Source: Lentzea nigeriaca (GTDB lineage: Bacteria > Actinomycetota > Actinomycetes > Mycobacteriales > Pseudonocardiaceae). From it: a DNA stretch of 64,000 nt. Below, in pieces: positions 41,646 to 52,975 of the stretch. The notes below the pieces were generated by a model. That model had not been told where the DNA came from. It searched no databases and saw only the letters and a program-made list of their open reading frames with translations. Position numbers and translations under genes: made by a program. Numbering within the stretch: position 1 is the stretch's first letter; each line of letters opens with the position of its first letter. The stretch lies in the NCBI RefSeq assembly GCF_016907955.1, contig NZ_JAFBCX010000024.1, positions 1 to 64,000 of the forward strand. The letters are read 5' to 3'.

Positions 41646-43733
41646 ATGAACAACTCGGAGGTCGTGCACCTGCACGACGCCACCTCCAGCGTGGTGATCG
41701 ACGTCCGGGGAGCCGGACTCCCGGTCGTGACCCACTGGGGGCGCACGCTCGGCGACGTCGGCCAGGACGCACTGCGCGCCCTGGCCGACGTGCTGACGGG
41801 AACCATTCCGAACAGCTCGCCCGACCACGCGGTCACGGTCGCGCTGCTGCCGGAGGCCGGCGCCGGGCACTCGGGCCGTCCCGGTCTGCGCGGGCACCGC
41901 GGCGGTGAGCACTTCGCGCCGTCGCTCGCGGTGACCTCGTTCTCCGTGGAGGACTCGATCTTCCGTTACGTGGCCGAGGATTCGGCGGCGGAGCTGACCG
42001 TGACCGGCGTGGTGGAACTGGCACCGTCCGGCATGCTCCGACTGCGCCACACCGTCCGCAACGACGGCTCGACGCCGTACTGGCTGGAAGGTCTGGAGAC
42101 CGCGCTTCCGGCGCCTGCCCACGCAGGCGAACTGCTCGACTTCACCGGCCGGTGGGCCCGCGAACGCTCTCCGCAGCGCCACCCGTTCAACTACGGCTCC
42201 TGGGTCCGCGAGAACCGCCGCGGCCGCACCGGGCCCGACGCGACCATCGGGTTGCTCGCCGGGACGCCGGGCTTCTCGTTCCGCTCCGGCGAGGTGTGGG
42301 CGGTGCACGTCGCGTGGAGCGGCAACCACGTGACGTACGCGGAGAGCTTTCCCGACTCGACGCCCGTCCTGGGCGGCGGCGAACTGCTGCTGCCGGGCGA
42401 GATCATGCTGGCACCCGGCGAGACCTACGAGTCGCCGTGGCTGTACGCGGCCTACTCCTCCGAGGGCATCGACGGCATCAGCGCGGCTTTCCACCGTCAG
42501 CTGCGCGAGCGAACGCTCCGCCCGAGGCCCGTCGTGCTCAACACGTGGGAGGCCGTCTACTTCGATCACGACCTCGCGCGGCTGAAGTCCCTGGCCGACA
42601 CCGCCGCCGCTCTGGGCGTCGAACGCTTCGTGCTCGACGACGGCTGGTTCCGCCACCGCCGCGACGACACCGCGGGCCTCGGCGACTGGTACGTGGACGA
42701 GACCGTGTGGCCAGACGGTCTCACCCCGCTGATCGACCACGTCCGTTCGCTGGGCATGGAGTTCGGCCTGTGGTTCGAGCCGGAAATGATCAACACCGAC
42801 TCGGATCTCTACCGCGCCCACCCCGACTGGGTGCTGGGTCCGCGTCCCGGCGTGCTGCCGCCGTCGTGGCGCAACCAGCAGGTGCTGAACATCGCGCACC
42901 CCGACGCCTACGCGTACATCCTCGACCGAGTCTCGTCTGTGTTGTCGGACAACGACATCGCGTTCGTGAAGTGGGACCACAACCGCGACCTGATCGGCGC
43001 GCGCGTGCACGACCAGACCGAGGCGTTCTACCGGCTGCTGGACGAGCTGCGGCTGCGGCATCCGCACGTGGAGATCGAGAGCTGCTCGTCCGGCGGGTCC
43101 CGGATCGACCTCGGCGTGCTCTCCCGCACCGACCGCGTGTGGACCTCCGACTGCAACGACGCCCTGGAACGCCAGCTGATCCAGCGGTGGACCGGCGTTT
43201 TCCTGCCGCCGGAGCTGATGGGCGCGCACGTCGGCCCCACCCACTCGCACACCACGGGCCGCACGCACGATCTGTCGTTCCGGGTGGCGACCGCGATGTT
43301 CGGGCACTTCGGCATCGAGTGGGACATCAACTCGGCGACCGACGCCGAGCGCGCGGGACTGCAGGCCGCGATCGAGTACTACAAGGACGTGCGTTCGTTG
43401 GTGCACAGCGGTGTCTCGGTGCACTCCGACCACCCGGACCCGGCAGCGTGGGTGCACGGCGTGGTCGCCGCCGATCAGTCCGAGGCGCTGTTCTGCTACG
43501 CCCAGATCGCGACTTCGGTGCAGCACAAGCCGGCGCGCGTGCGCTTCCCCGGCCTCGACCGCTCGCGGACGTACCAGCTGACGTTCGACGCACCCGCCGG
43601 CCTGCCGAGACTGATCGGGCGGGACGACAAGAAGTGGGAACCGGTCTCGTTGCCCGGCTCGATGCTCGGTGACGTCGGCATCCAGCTGCCGGTGCTGGAA
43701 CCCGAACAGGCCGTCCTGATGCGCCTCCGTTAA
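41646..43733 (+). CDS. Alpha-galactosidase, GH36 family
   Basis: The 695-residue cytoplasmic retaining glycosidase removes alpha-1,6-galactose from melibiose- or raffinose-type sugars. A beta-sandwich N-domain (1-300) precedes the barrel with WEAVYFD, FVLDDGWF, WFEPEMI, the nucleophile D444 in VKWDHNRD, ESCSSGGSR and the acid/base D502 in TSDCNDALER. No signal peptide is present. ATG at 41646 is preferred; the frame is open from GTG at 41622. It is monocistronic, with a large hairpin after it. Confidence 0.92.
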   Translation: MNNSEVVHLHDATSSVVIDVRGAGLPVVTHWGRTLGDVGQDALRALADVLTGTIPNSSPDHAVTVALLPEAGAGHSGRPGLRGHRGGEHFAPSLAVTSFSVEDSIFRYVAEDSAAELTVTGVVELAPSGMLRLRHTVRNDGSTPYWLEGLETALPAPAHAGELLDFTGRWARERSPQRHPFNYGSWVRENRRGRTGPDATIGLLAGTPGFSFRSGEVWAVHVAWSGNHVTYAESFPDSTPVLGGGELLLPGEIMLAPGETYESPWLYAAYSSEGIDGISAAFHRQLRERTLRPRPVVLNTWEAVYFDHDLARLKSLADTAAALGVERFVLDDGWFRHRRDDTAGLGDWYVDETVWPDGLTPLIDHVRSLGMEFGLWFEPEMINTDSDLYRAHPDWVLGPRPGVLPPSWRNQQVLNIAHPDAYAYILDRVSSVLSDNDIAFVKWDHNRDLIGARVHDQTEAFYRLLDELRLRHPHVEIESCSSGGSRIDLGVLSRTDRVWTSDCNDALERQLIQRWTGVFLPPELMGAHVGPTHSHTTGRTHDLSFRVATAMFGHFGIEWDINSATDAERAGLQAAIEYYKDVRSLVHSGVSVHSDHPDPAAWVHGVVAADQSEALFCYAQIATSVQHKPARVRFPGLDRSRTYQLTFDAPAGLPRLIGRDDKKWEPVSLPGSMLGDVGIQLPVLEPEQAVLMRLR

Positions 43734-43735
43734 AG

Positions 43736-43786
43736 CGATGAAGGGAACCTTCGTCCACCTCACGTGGATGAAGGTTCCCTTCATCG
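43736..43786. terminator. Large bidirectional terminator hairpin
   Basis: Two 23-bp arms (43736..43758 and 43764..43786) pair with a single G-U-type mismatch around a CTCAC loop. It lies between the convergent alpha-galactosidase and lipoprotein genes, starting 2 bp after the first stop and ending at the second stop. The internal core GATGAAGGGAACCTTC is itself nearly symmetric. Confidence 0.75.
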
Positions 43787-44935
43787 TTATCGGCCGGCGC
43801 GACTTCCGTCGGCCCTGGTAGCCCACCACTTGCCGCCAACGCCCTGCCCGTTGGCATCACCGCAGACCTTGTCACCCGAGAAGAGGTACTGCGGTGATCC
43901 TGCGATGGTGAGCTGTTTCCTCCCGTCCCGCTCGATCGTGCCGACGAGCGAGGGATCCACGCCCTGCACCTGGAAACCCTCGTCGACGAGAGCGGGCGGC
44001 CATTGCACCGCGCACTCGCCGGAGCAGTTGCTCGTCGGCGGGTTCGCGGAGTCGTTGTCGAACCGGTAGAGCGTCATGCCGCCGGAGTCGGTGGCGACGA
44101 CGCCGAGGTCCTTGACGGTCGCACTCGTGAGCGCGATCGCCTTGTTCTGCTGGGCTTTCTTGCCGTCGGTCGCGGTGGCGAACCACTTCGGCACCGTCAC
44201 GCCCCTGGCCTCGCCGGGCTTGGTGTCGTTCTTGAACGTGTACTGCGCCCAGTTCGCGACGGTGAGCTGCTTCCTGCCGTCCTCGCGGGTGATCGTCCCG
44301 AGCAGCTTCGGGTCGACGCCCTTCACCCGCGGCTGCTCGCCCTCCACGTAGACCGGCGGCCAGCCCTCGGCACACCCACCGTCGCAAGTGGACTCACCGG
44401 GCTTGTCGCCGTCGAACCGGTAGAGGGTGAGGCCCGCGTCGTTGGTCAGCACCGCGCCGAGGCCGGCGACCACGCCGGTGCGGGCGGCCAGCCGGGTGCG
44501 CTCGCCGTTGCGGCCGGTGACGAACCACTTGCCCTGCAGGCCCTGCCCCTTGGTCTCGCCGGGCTTGCCGTCCTTGGCGAACCGGTACTGCGGTATGCCG
44601 TCGACGGTCAGCTGACGGCTGCCGTCCTTGCGGACGATGCTGCCGACCTTGCCCACACCCTCCGCCGTGAAGTTCTCGCCGGCGACGGTCGCGGGTGGCC
44701 AGGCAGCGGCGCACTCACCGTCGCAAGTGGACTCGTTCGGCTTGTCGCCGTCGAACCGGTAGAGCGTGAAACCCTTGTCGTCGGTGACGACGGGCCCGAG
44801 GTCGTCGATCTCGGCAACCTTCAGCGCCACAACGCTCTTCTGCTGCTGCGCGACCGGCTTGCTCGCCGGCGTGACGGTGCAGGCGGTCAGCGAGATCAAC
44901 CCCAGCGCGACGACCGCAACGCTCTTGGGGATCAT
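43787..44935 (-). CDS. Lipoprotein with three Lipoprotein_15-type repeats
   Basis: The 382-residue product has a lipoprotein signal peptide (MIPKSVAVVALGLISLTAC, lipid-anchored Cys19). It carries three tandem repeats, each with GxTLYRFDxD, SxCxGxCAxxWPP, DGRKQLTV, QYxF and GKWFxT motifs (starting near residues 37, 149 and 268). Such domains (secreted-repeat, PF03640 type) may bind haem or metals, but no activity is established. AGGAGG lies 6 nt before ATG 44935, which favours it over ATG 44938. It would sit on the outer face of the membrane. Confidence 0.83.
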   Translation of the reverse strand: MIPKSVAVVALGLISLTACTVTPASKPVAQQQKSVVALKVAEIDDLGPVVTDDKGFTLYRFDGDKPNESTCDGECAAAWPPATVAGENFTAEGVGKVGSIVRKDGSRQLTVDGIPQYRFAKDGKPGETKGQGLQGKWFVTGRNGERTRLAARTGVVAGLGAVLTNDAGLTLYRFDGDKPGESTCDGGCAEGWPPVYVEGEQPRVKGVDPKLLGTITREDGRKQLTVANWAQYTFKNDTKPGEARGVTVPKWFATATDGKKAQQNKAIALTSATVKDLGVVATDSGGMTLYRFDNDSANPPTSNCSGECAVQWPPALVDEGFQVQGVDPSLVGTIERDGRKQLTIAGSPQYLFSGDKVCGDANGQGVGGKWWATRADGSRAGR

Positions 44936-45006
44936 CATGAACCTCCTGGCTCGTACCCTCCAACGCCAGCCACACGTACGGGACACCAGGTCGGTTCAAA
45001 CTTCTT

Positions 45007-46182
45007 TCATTCCCCCTGAGAGGTAAACATCGCGCGCTTCAACGCGGGGACGGCACTCGCGGTCCGCAGCACGGTTTTGAAGATCGTCCGCGCCACCGGG
45101 CTGCCGTCCGCGAACTGCCTCGCCGCCCGCAGCGAGTCGCGGACCGCGGCGAACCCGTAGTCGTACATCTCCCTCTCGTACCTGGCGATCGAGTCACCAC
45201 CCTCCGCGATGCACCGCGCGAGCAGCTGCGCGTCCCTCAACGCGATATTCGCCCCGACGCCTCTCATCGGCGTCATCGCGTGGATGGCGTCGCCGAGCAA
45301 CGTGACGTTGGTGGGCTGCCAGCGCTCGATCGGCTTGGACGAGCGGATGCGCCACTCACTGATCGACTCCTGCGGTGACGCCGCCACGATCCGTTGCAGC
45401 TCAGGGCTCCACCGCGAGATCCGGGTGAGCACCTCGCGTTGCAGATCCAGTCCATCGTGGACCGTCAGGTCCGCCGCCGCGTACGCCCACATCAGGTAAG
45501 GCCGCACGTTGTCGAACAGCGGGTCGTCGGGGTTGTCGGTCAGGCCCAAGCCGTCGTGCGCGGCCAGGAACATCCCGGCCCGGCCAGTCGGGATGATCGA
45601 GTTCGCGCGCACGACCAGCTCCGACGGCACCCAGGGGTTCTCGTCGAGGAACAGCTTCCCCGCAATCGCCGTGACGCCGACGTCCTCCGTGCCCGCGTGC
45701 GGCAGGTACTGCTTGCGCACCCGAGACCGGATCCCGTCCGCGCCGACCAGCACGTCGCACGACGCGGTGGTGCCGTCCTCGAAGTGCAGCGTGATGTCGT
45801 CGCCCTGCTCGTACCGCTCGAACCGCTTGCCGAACCGCACGTCCAGCCCGTCGAGCAGGACTTGCCGGAGCGTGATCCGGCTGGCCGAGTAGTGCTGCTC
45901 CTGCTCCGGATCGAGCAGCAGCAACGGCCTGAGCTGCTCGGTCAGGAACCCGAACCCGTTGCCGCTGTGGCCGGCACTCCGCTCGAACCGCTCCCAGTTC
46001 GCCGCGGGCAGACACTCCCGCAGCGCCGCGGCCCCGTGCGGGTTGATGTGCACCCGATAACCCTGCAGGCGATCCGTGCGCGACAGATCGCGCTCGTACA
46101 CCGCCACGTCCACACCGGCCTTGCGCAATCCGTGGGCCAGGCACAGCCCGCCGATTCCTCCACCAACCACTGCGATCCTCAT
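45007..46182 (-). CDS. FAD-dependent monooxygenase (TetX/PHBH family)
   Basis: The 391-residue flavin-dependent aromatic hydroxylase-type enzyme has the dinucleotide-binding RIAVVGGGIGGLCLAHGL (2-19), the middle DG-type motif VLVGADGIRSRVR and the FAD ribityl motif TLLGDAIHAMTPMRGVGAN. Such enzymes hydroxylate phenols, polyketides or antibiotics using NAD(P)H. It diverges from a TetR gene across two operators. ATG 46182 is used; 21 bases of upstream frame lie within the operator region. The substrate is unknown. Confidence 0.87.
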   Translation of the reverse strand: MRIAVVGGGIGGLCLAHGLRKAGVDVAVYERDLSRTDRLQGYRVHINPHGAAALRECLPAANWERFERSAGHSGNGFGFLTEQLRPLLLLDPEQEQHYSASRITLRQVLLDGLDVRFGKRFERYEQGDDITLHFEDGTTASCDVLVGADGIRSRVRKQYLPHAGTEDVGVTAIAGKLFLDENPWVPSELVVRANSIIPTGRAGMFLAAHDGLGLTDNPDDPLFDNVRPYLMWAYAAADLTVHDGLDLQREVLTRISRWSPELQRIVAASPQESISEWRIRSSKPIERWQPTNVTLLGDAIHAMTPMRGVGANIALRDAQLLARCIAEGGDSIARYEREMYDYGFAAVRDSLRAARQFADGSPVARTIFKTVLRTASAVPALKRAMFTSQGE

Positions 46183-46193
46183 GCGACCCAGTT

Positions 46194-46230
46194 TCAACCG
46201 CACGGTTGATTAAGTCAACCCGTTGGTTGA
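46194..46230. promoter_or_regulatory. Twin TetR operators
   Basis: Two perfect palindromes, TCAACC-GCAC-GGTTGA (46194..46209) and TCAACC-CGTT-GGTTGA (46215..46230), have identical arms. Their start-to-start spacing is 21 bp, two helical turns. They fill the gap between the monooxygenase and the TetR gene, so one regulator dimer pair would block both promoters. Confidence 0.75.
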
Positions 46231-46251
46231 AACTCGGCTGTCGGCTACCGT

Positions 46252-46854
46252 GTGGCGGTGGATCAACGCCGCTCTCCCAGCGCCTCGGAGCGCAAACGCG
46301 ACCCGGAACGCACGCGGGCCCGCATCATCGAGGCGGCCGCTGCGGAGTTCGGTGCGAAGGGCTACGCGGCCACGCGCACGACGGACATCGCGGCGCGCGC
46401 GGGCGTGAACAAGCAGCTGATCTCGTACTACTTCGGCGGCAAAGAAGGCCTGTACAAGGAACTCGCCACGAGCTGGCACGGCACCGCGGCCGAGATGGCG
46501 CACCAGGACCAGCCGCTCGACCAGGTGCTGGCGAGCTTCGTGGCGACCACGCTCACCGACCAGGGCCGGGTGTGGGCGTGGTCGAACCTGGCCGGGGACA
46601 GCCCGCCGACCGATGAGGCGTTCCTGCGTGCCCAAGTTGACCAGTTGCGCGAACGCCAGGCCGCCGGCGAGCTGCCCGCAGACTTGGACCCCGGTCTGTT
46701 GCTGCTGGCACTGATGGCTGCCGCGGCCGCGCCGCTGACCCTGCGGCACACCGCCGGCCAGATCACCGGTGAGGATCCCGCGACACCGGAGTTCGCCGAG
46801 AAGTACGCGGCTCAGCTGGCGCTGCTGGTGCGGCACCTGTCCGGCCGAACCTGA
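46252..46854 (+). CDS. TetR-family repressor
   Basis: The 200-residue product has a TetR DNA-binding domain (about 15-65, with RTRARIIEAAAAEFGAKGY and TDIAARAGVNKQLISYYFGG) and a helical ligand-binding domain. GTG at 46252 or 46258 is the start; a TACCGT -10-like element directly before it suggests a short or absent leader. It faces the monooxygenase gene and probably represses it and itself through the twin operators. The ligand is probably a substrate of the monooxygenase. Confidence 0.88.
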   Translation: MAVDQRRSPSASERKRDPERTRARIIEAAAAEFGAKGYAATRTTDIAARAGVNKQLISYYFGGKEGLYKELATSWHGTAAEMAHQDQPLDQVLASFVATTLTDQGRVWAWSNLAGDSPPTDEAFLRAQVDQLRERQAAGELPADLDPGLLLLALMAAAAAPLTLRHTAGQITGEDPATPEFAEKYAAQLALLVRHLSGRT

Positions 46855-46889
46855 CTTCTTTCGCGCCCGAACTCGCTACCTTTGCGTTC

Positions 46890-48056
46890 ATGGACAAGAT
46901 CCGGCTGTCCGTCAGCGCGGCAGACCAGCTGTCGTCGGCGGCGTCGTCCGCGATCGAGCAGACCCACGACAAAATCGGCGGACCGGCGGCGCGGCGCAGA
47001 CGGAACCGGGCCCTGATCATCCTGCTCGTCGTCGTCCTGGTCGCCGCGGGCGTGTTCGTCGGCTTCCGCTGGGTTCGGCCGATGTTCGCGCCCGTCTACA
47101 AGACGACGTTCCTGATCGACTCGGCCGCGGGCGATCTCACGAGCGTGACCGACGCGCTCACCACCGTCGTCGGCAACTCGGGTGAGCGCGATTCCCAGTC
47201 GTTGCGCAGCTTCGGCGGCGAGTGCGGCACGGACGACAACACGAGGCAGCTGGTCGATTTCGGCACGGGCAACCGCAAGGAGATCGCCGAAGCCGCCCGC
47301 ACGGTGCGACCGGGCACGAAAGCCACGCTGCAGCGCGGAATCGTCGAGGCGGTCGGCGACTTCACCTCGGGGTGGTCGCAGAACGCCAAGCAGGTCAACA
47401 GGATCATCGTCGTGACGCGGCACGGCAAGGACGCGTGCGACCCGGACGACGAGTTCGTGCAGACCCAGATCCGGGACCGGGTCGCGGCCGCCGGCCTGAC
47501 CATCGAGTTCCGGTTCATCGGCTACCAGGTCGACCGCGACGACCACGACCGCCTGACGAAGCTGACCACTCAGCTCAAGGCCCAGGAGCCGACCTTCACC
47601 GAATCGCCGGACGCGCTGAAGAGCGTGCTCGACTGGTACACCACCATCGAGCCGGTGCTGAGGTCGTCGCAGTCGGTCGTCAACGTCCTGAACCCCACCG
47701 TGGAGAAGCTCAACACCGCCACCGCCGCGCTCAAGGACGGCCGGTTCGACCTGGCGGAGAATGCGGTGACCGCGGCGCGCAATGCCGTCGTCGACGTCGA
47801 GATCAAGGACCTCGACGGCCGCACCAGCTCGACTCACGCGATTCTGTTGCGGGACATGGCAGTAAGCCTGCGCACCCTTCAGGCAGCGGTGATCGAGGCC
47901 GCCGGCACGTTGCTCGACGCGGCTCGTTCGGGACGGAACCTGACGGAGCCGCTCGCCGTCTACTCCAAGGCCGCCGAGGCGTACAACGCCAAGGCGCAGG
48001 AGATGACGGGCGAGCTGTCGTCGCTGCGGTCGAAGGGTCCAGGGGGAACGTCGTGA
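46890..48056 (+). CDS. Membrane-anchored VWA-like protein 1 (MIDAS-lacking)
   Basis: The 388-residue product has a cytoplasmic N-terminus, one membrane helix (about 41-58) and an extracytoplasmic domain that opens with KTTFLIDSAAGDLTSV and resembles a von Willebrand A fold (strands FLIDS and IIVVTRHGKD, with a later FRFIGYQVD). The metal-binding DxSxS is replaced by D77-S-A-A-G. A helical tail (about 240-388) follows. Its stop overlaps the next gene by GTGA, so the pair is translationally coupled. Function is unknown. Confidence 0.72.
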   Translation: MDKIRLSVSAADQLSSAASSAIEQTHDKIGGPAARRRRNRALIILLVVVLVAAGVFVGFRWVRPMFAPVYKTTFLIDSAAGDLTSVTDALTTVVGNSGERDSQSLRSFGGECGTDDNTRQLVDFGTGNRKEIAEAARTVRPGTKATLQRGIVEAVGDFTSGWSQNAKQVNRIIVVTRHGKDACDPDDEFVQTQIRDRVAAAGLTIEFRFIGYQVDRDDHDRLTKLTTQLKAQEPTFTESPDALKSVLDWYTTIEPVLRSSQSVVNVLNPTVEKLNTATAALKDGRFDLAENAVTAARNAVVDVEIKDLDGRTSSTHAILLRDMAVSLRTLQAAVIEAAGTLLDAARSGRNLTEPLAVYSKAAEAYNAKAQEMTGELSSLRSKGPGGTS

Positions 48057-49243
48057 AACGCTGGTTGCTGATAACAGGCGCTGTCGTCGTGGTGCTGGGG
48101 CTCGTCGCCGGGGGCCTGTGGGTCTTCCTACCGCCTGATCACCGCACGACGTTCCTGATCGACTCGTCGGAGTCGGCCGACTTCCGCGAGGTGGCCGACG
48201 CCGTCGGCACTGCGGCGTCGAACATGTCCGCCGACGATTCCTTGGCACTGCGCCGTTTCGGTGGTGCCTGCGACGGCGCGAACACCGCGGAGCTCGTCTC
48301 CCCCGGCACCGGGCAGGCCGCCAAGATCGGTGACGAGGTCCGAGCGATCACGCCCAGTGGCAAGGCCACGCTGCTCAGCGGGATCCTCGCCGCGATCGAC
48401 GACTTCTCGCGCACGTATCCGTTCCGCGGTGACAAGACGAACCGAGTGGTGGTGGTCGCGCGCAACGGCGCCGACGCGTGCGGCAAGAGCGCGGACGAGG
48501 TGCGCGCGATCATCAAGGAACGCACCGAGAAAGCCGGCGTGAAGATCGACTTCCGGTTCGTCGGCCACCGGCTGACCCCGGAGCAGGCCAAGGTCCTCAC
48601 CGAGCTCGCGGCCGCGACCGACGCGCGGGAACCGCGCCTCACCAAGACTTCCGACGAGCTCGTCACCACGATGAAGGAGGTCTCGATCCCGGCCGACCTG
48701 GCGGTCAAGGAGGTCAAGGTGGCTCCGTGCGACGCGGTGACGCCGGATTCCCTCAAGGCACTGCACATGCCGGAGCCCGGCCTGGTCTACGCCGACGTCA
48801 AGTGCGCGCAGGACCGGTGGGCGTTCGGGAAGCTGCGCACGACCACGATCGAGTCCAACGACATGCCCGTCCTCTTCGAGTACAAGGACGGCGCGTGGCG
48901 GTTCGTGAAGGCGCAGACGGACATGCCTTGCGATGGAGTGCCCATGGAGGTGTGGAAGAAGCTGGACTTCTTCTGCGTCGACGCTCCGCTGGTCGTCTGC
49001 CGCGAAGACAACCCGCGGGTGATGGACCTCAGCGGCGGGTGGATCGGCTGCGAGGCGGCCGTGGACATCGCGAGCCGCTACCGGACTGCGATCACGGCCG
49101 GTCAGACCCAGGGGCAGGGCCAGTTCTGGGAGTCCGGTGACTGGTCCTGCTCATGGCCCTACGAGGAGCGCGGCGCCCACTTCGAAGCACCGCACAGATG
49201 TGCCCAGGCCGGCGACGACCGGTTGATCGTTCAGATCTCGTGA
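48053..49243 (+). CDS. Membrane-anchored VWA-like protein 2 (MIDAS intact)
   Basis: This 396-residue paralogue of the preceding gene has a membrane helix at about 5-25 and an extracytoplasmic VWA-like domain beginning TTFLIDSSESADF, where D37-S-S-E-S41 keeps the DxSxS metal site. The C-terminal half (about 220-396) is different, with eight cysteines and paired CxxD segments (KVAPCDAV, DVKCAQDRW, MPCDG, FFCVD). GTG at 48053 overlaps the previous stop. The two may form a cell-surface complex, one metal-binding and one structural. Confidence 0.72.
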   Translation: MKRWLLITGAVVVVLGLVAGGLWVFLPPDHRTTFLIDSSESADFREVADAVGTAASNMSADDSLALRRFGGACDGANTAELVSPGTGQAAKIGDEVRAITPSGKATLLSGILAAIDDFSRTYPFRGDKTNRVVVVARNGADACGKSADEVRAIIKERTEKAGVKIDFRFVGHRLTPEQAKVLTELAAATDAREPRLTKTSDELVTTMKEVSIPADLAVKEVKVAPCDAVTPDSLKALHMPEPGLVYADVKCAQDRWAFGKLRTTTIESNDMPVLFEYKDGAWRFVKAQTDMPCDGVPMEVWKKLDFFCVDAPLVVCREDNPRVMDLSGGWIGCEAAVDIASRYRTAITAGQTQGQGQFWESGDWSCSWPYEERGAHFEAPHRCAQAGDDRLIVQIS

Positions 49244-49245
49244 GG

Positions 49246-49719
49246 TCAGGACTCGCTGGCCGCGCGGTCGGCGAGTACCTGCTTCAGCCCCTTCAGACCG
49301 CCCCGCATCATCAGGTCGTGGTTGCCTCGGAAGAACGGCTTGGCGATCAGCACCAGCCGCCGCAACAAGGGCTTGTTGACCACGACATCCTGGTCGAACA
49401 CGAGCTCGGTACCGCCGTCGCGGCCGATGATCTCCCAGCTGGCGAAGCCTTCGAGGTCACCGGTCAGCGACGCGCGCAGGAGACCTGCCTGCTGGTTCGC
49501 GATGCTGTGCCGCACCTGCACGACGAGATCGAACGGCAGGAACGAACGACATCTGAGCACGCCGGACTCGTCGTCGATCCTCGTCGCCGACCGCACCCCC
49601 GGCCACCACTTCGGGTAGTTGGCGATGTCGGACAGCACGTCGTACACGACCGCCGGAGATGCGCAGACGTGCCATACGCTGCGGAATCGGTACCGGTGGA
49701 GTGACACGGGCGACATCAT
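49246..49719 (-). CDS. SRPBCC-family protein
   Basis: The 157-residue single-domain START/Bet v1-like protein begins with the typical strand RFRSVWHVCASPAVVYDVLSD, followed by IANYPKWWPGVRSATRID, and ends in a long C-terminal helix (MMRGGLKGLKQVLADRA). Such proteins bind hydrophobic ligands or act as aromatase/cyclase-like modules. No partner enzyme is adjacent, so its ligand is unknown. ATG at 49719 is used; the next codon is also ATG. It converges on the VWA pair with a 2-bp gap. Confidence 0.82.
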   Translation of the reverse strand: MMSPVSLHRYRFRSVWHVCASPAVVYDVLSDIANYPKWWPGVRSATRIDDESGVLRCRSFLPFDLVVQVRHSIANQQAGLLRASLTGDLEGFASWEIIGRDGGTELVFDQDVVVNKPLLRRLVLIAKPFFRGNHDLMMRGGLKGLKQVLADRAASES

Positions 49720-49814
49720 CCCGGATAGCTCGTTCGAGTGACAGGTTCTCGGCGAAAACTCACACCATCGCCAATTCTTGACGACATGTCATACGGTCGA
49801 GCGTCTCAGCGGGC

Positions 49815-52694
<2,880 letters not shown>

Positions 52695-52741
52695 TGGGGT
52701 CCCTTCGGCTGCGATCGGCGGGTCACTCACGCCACACTCTT

Positions 52742-52757
52742 CCGAACAAGCGTTCGA
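52742..52757. promoter_or_regulatory. SOS (LexA) box upstream of uvrA
   Basis: On the minus strand TCGAAC-GCTT-GTTCGG matches the actinobacterial LexA consensus TCGAAC-N4-GTTCGA with one mismatch. It lies 48 bp upstream of the uvrA start and next to a TAGTAC -10-like element (52766..52761), a position suited to repression until DNA damage. Confidence 0.75.
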
Positions 52758-52975
52758 AGCGTACTAGCATCAATTCGGAGTCTGCGACCGACCCGCCAAC
52801 CATGCTAGGGCGCGCTGCGTGGGGCCGTGTCCGCGATAGCCGAGCCCCACGCGGTGCACCATAGGGCCGACCCCTGACAAAAACGGTTCTGGTCGCTGGC
52901 GCATTCCCCTGAGCTGGGTTTACTCCTAGGCTGGTCACTTCGATCTCAAGCCTCAACGTCGGGGAGAGGCAGCAC
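52758..52975. other. uvrA / isomerase intergenic region
   Basis: No gene is seen here. It contains a 9-bp inverted repeat GCGTGGGGC/GCCCCACGC (52817..52825 and 52844..52852) and the promoters of the two divergent neighbours. A GGGGAGAGG ribosome site precedes the ATG at 52976. Confidence 0.4.
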
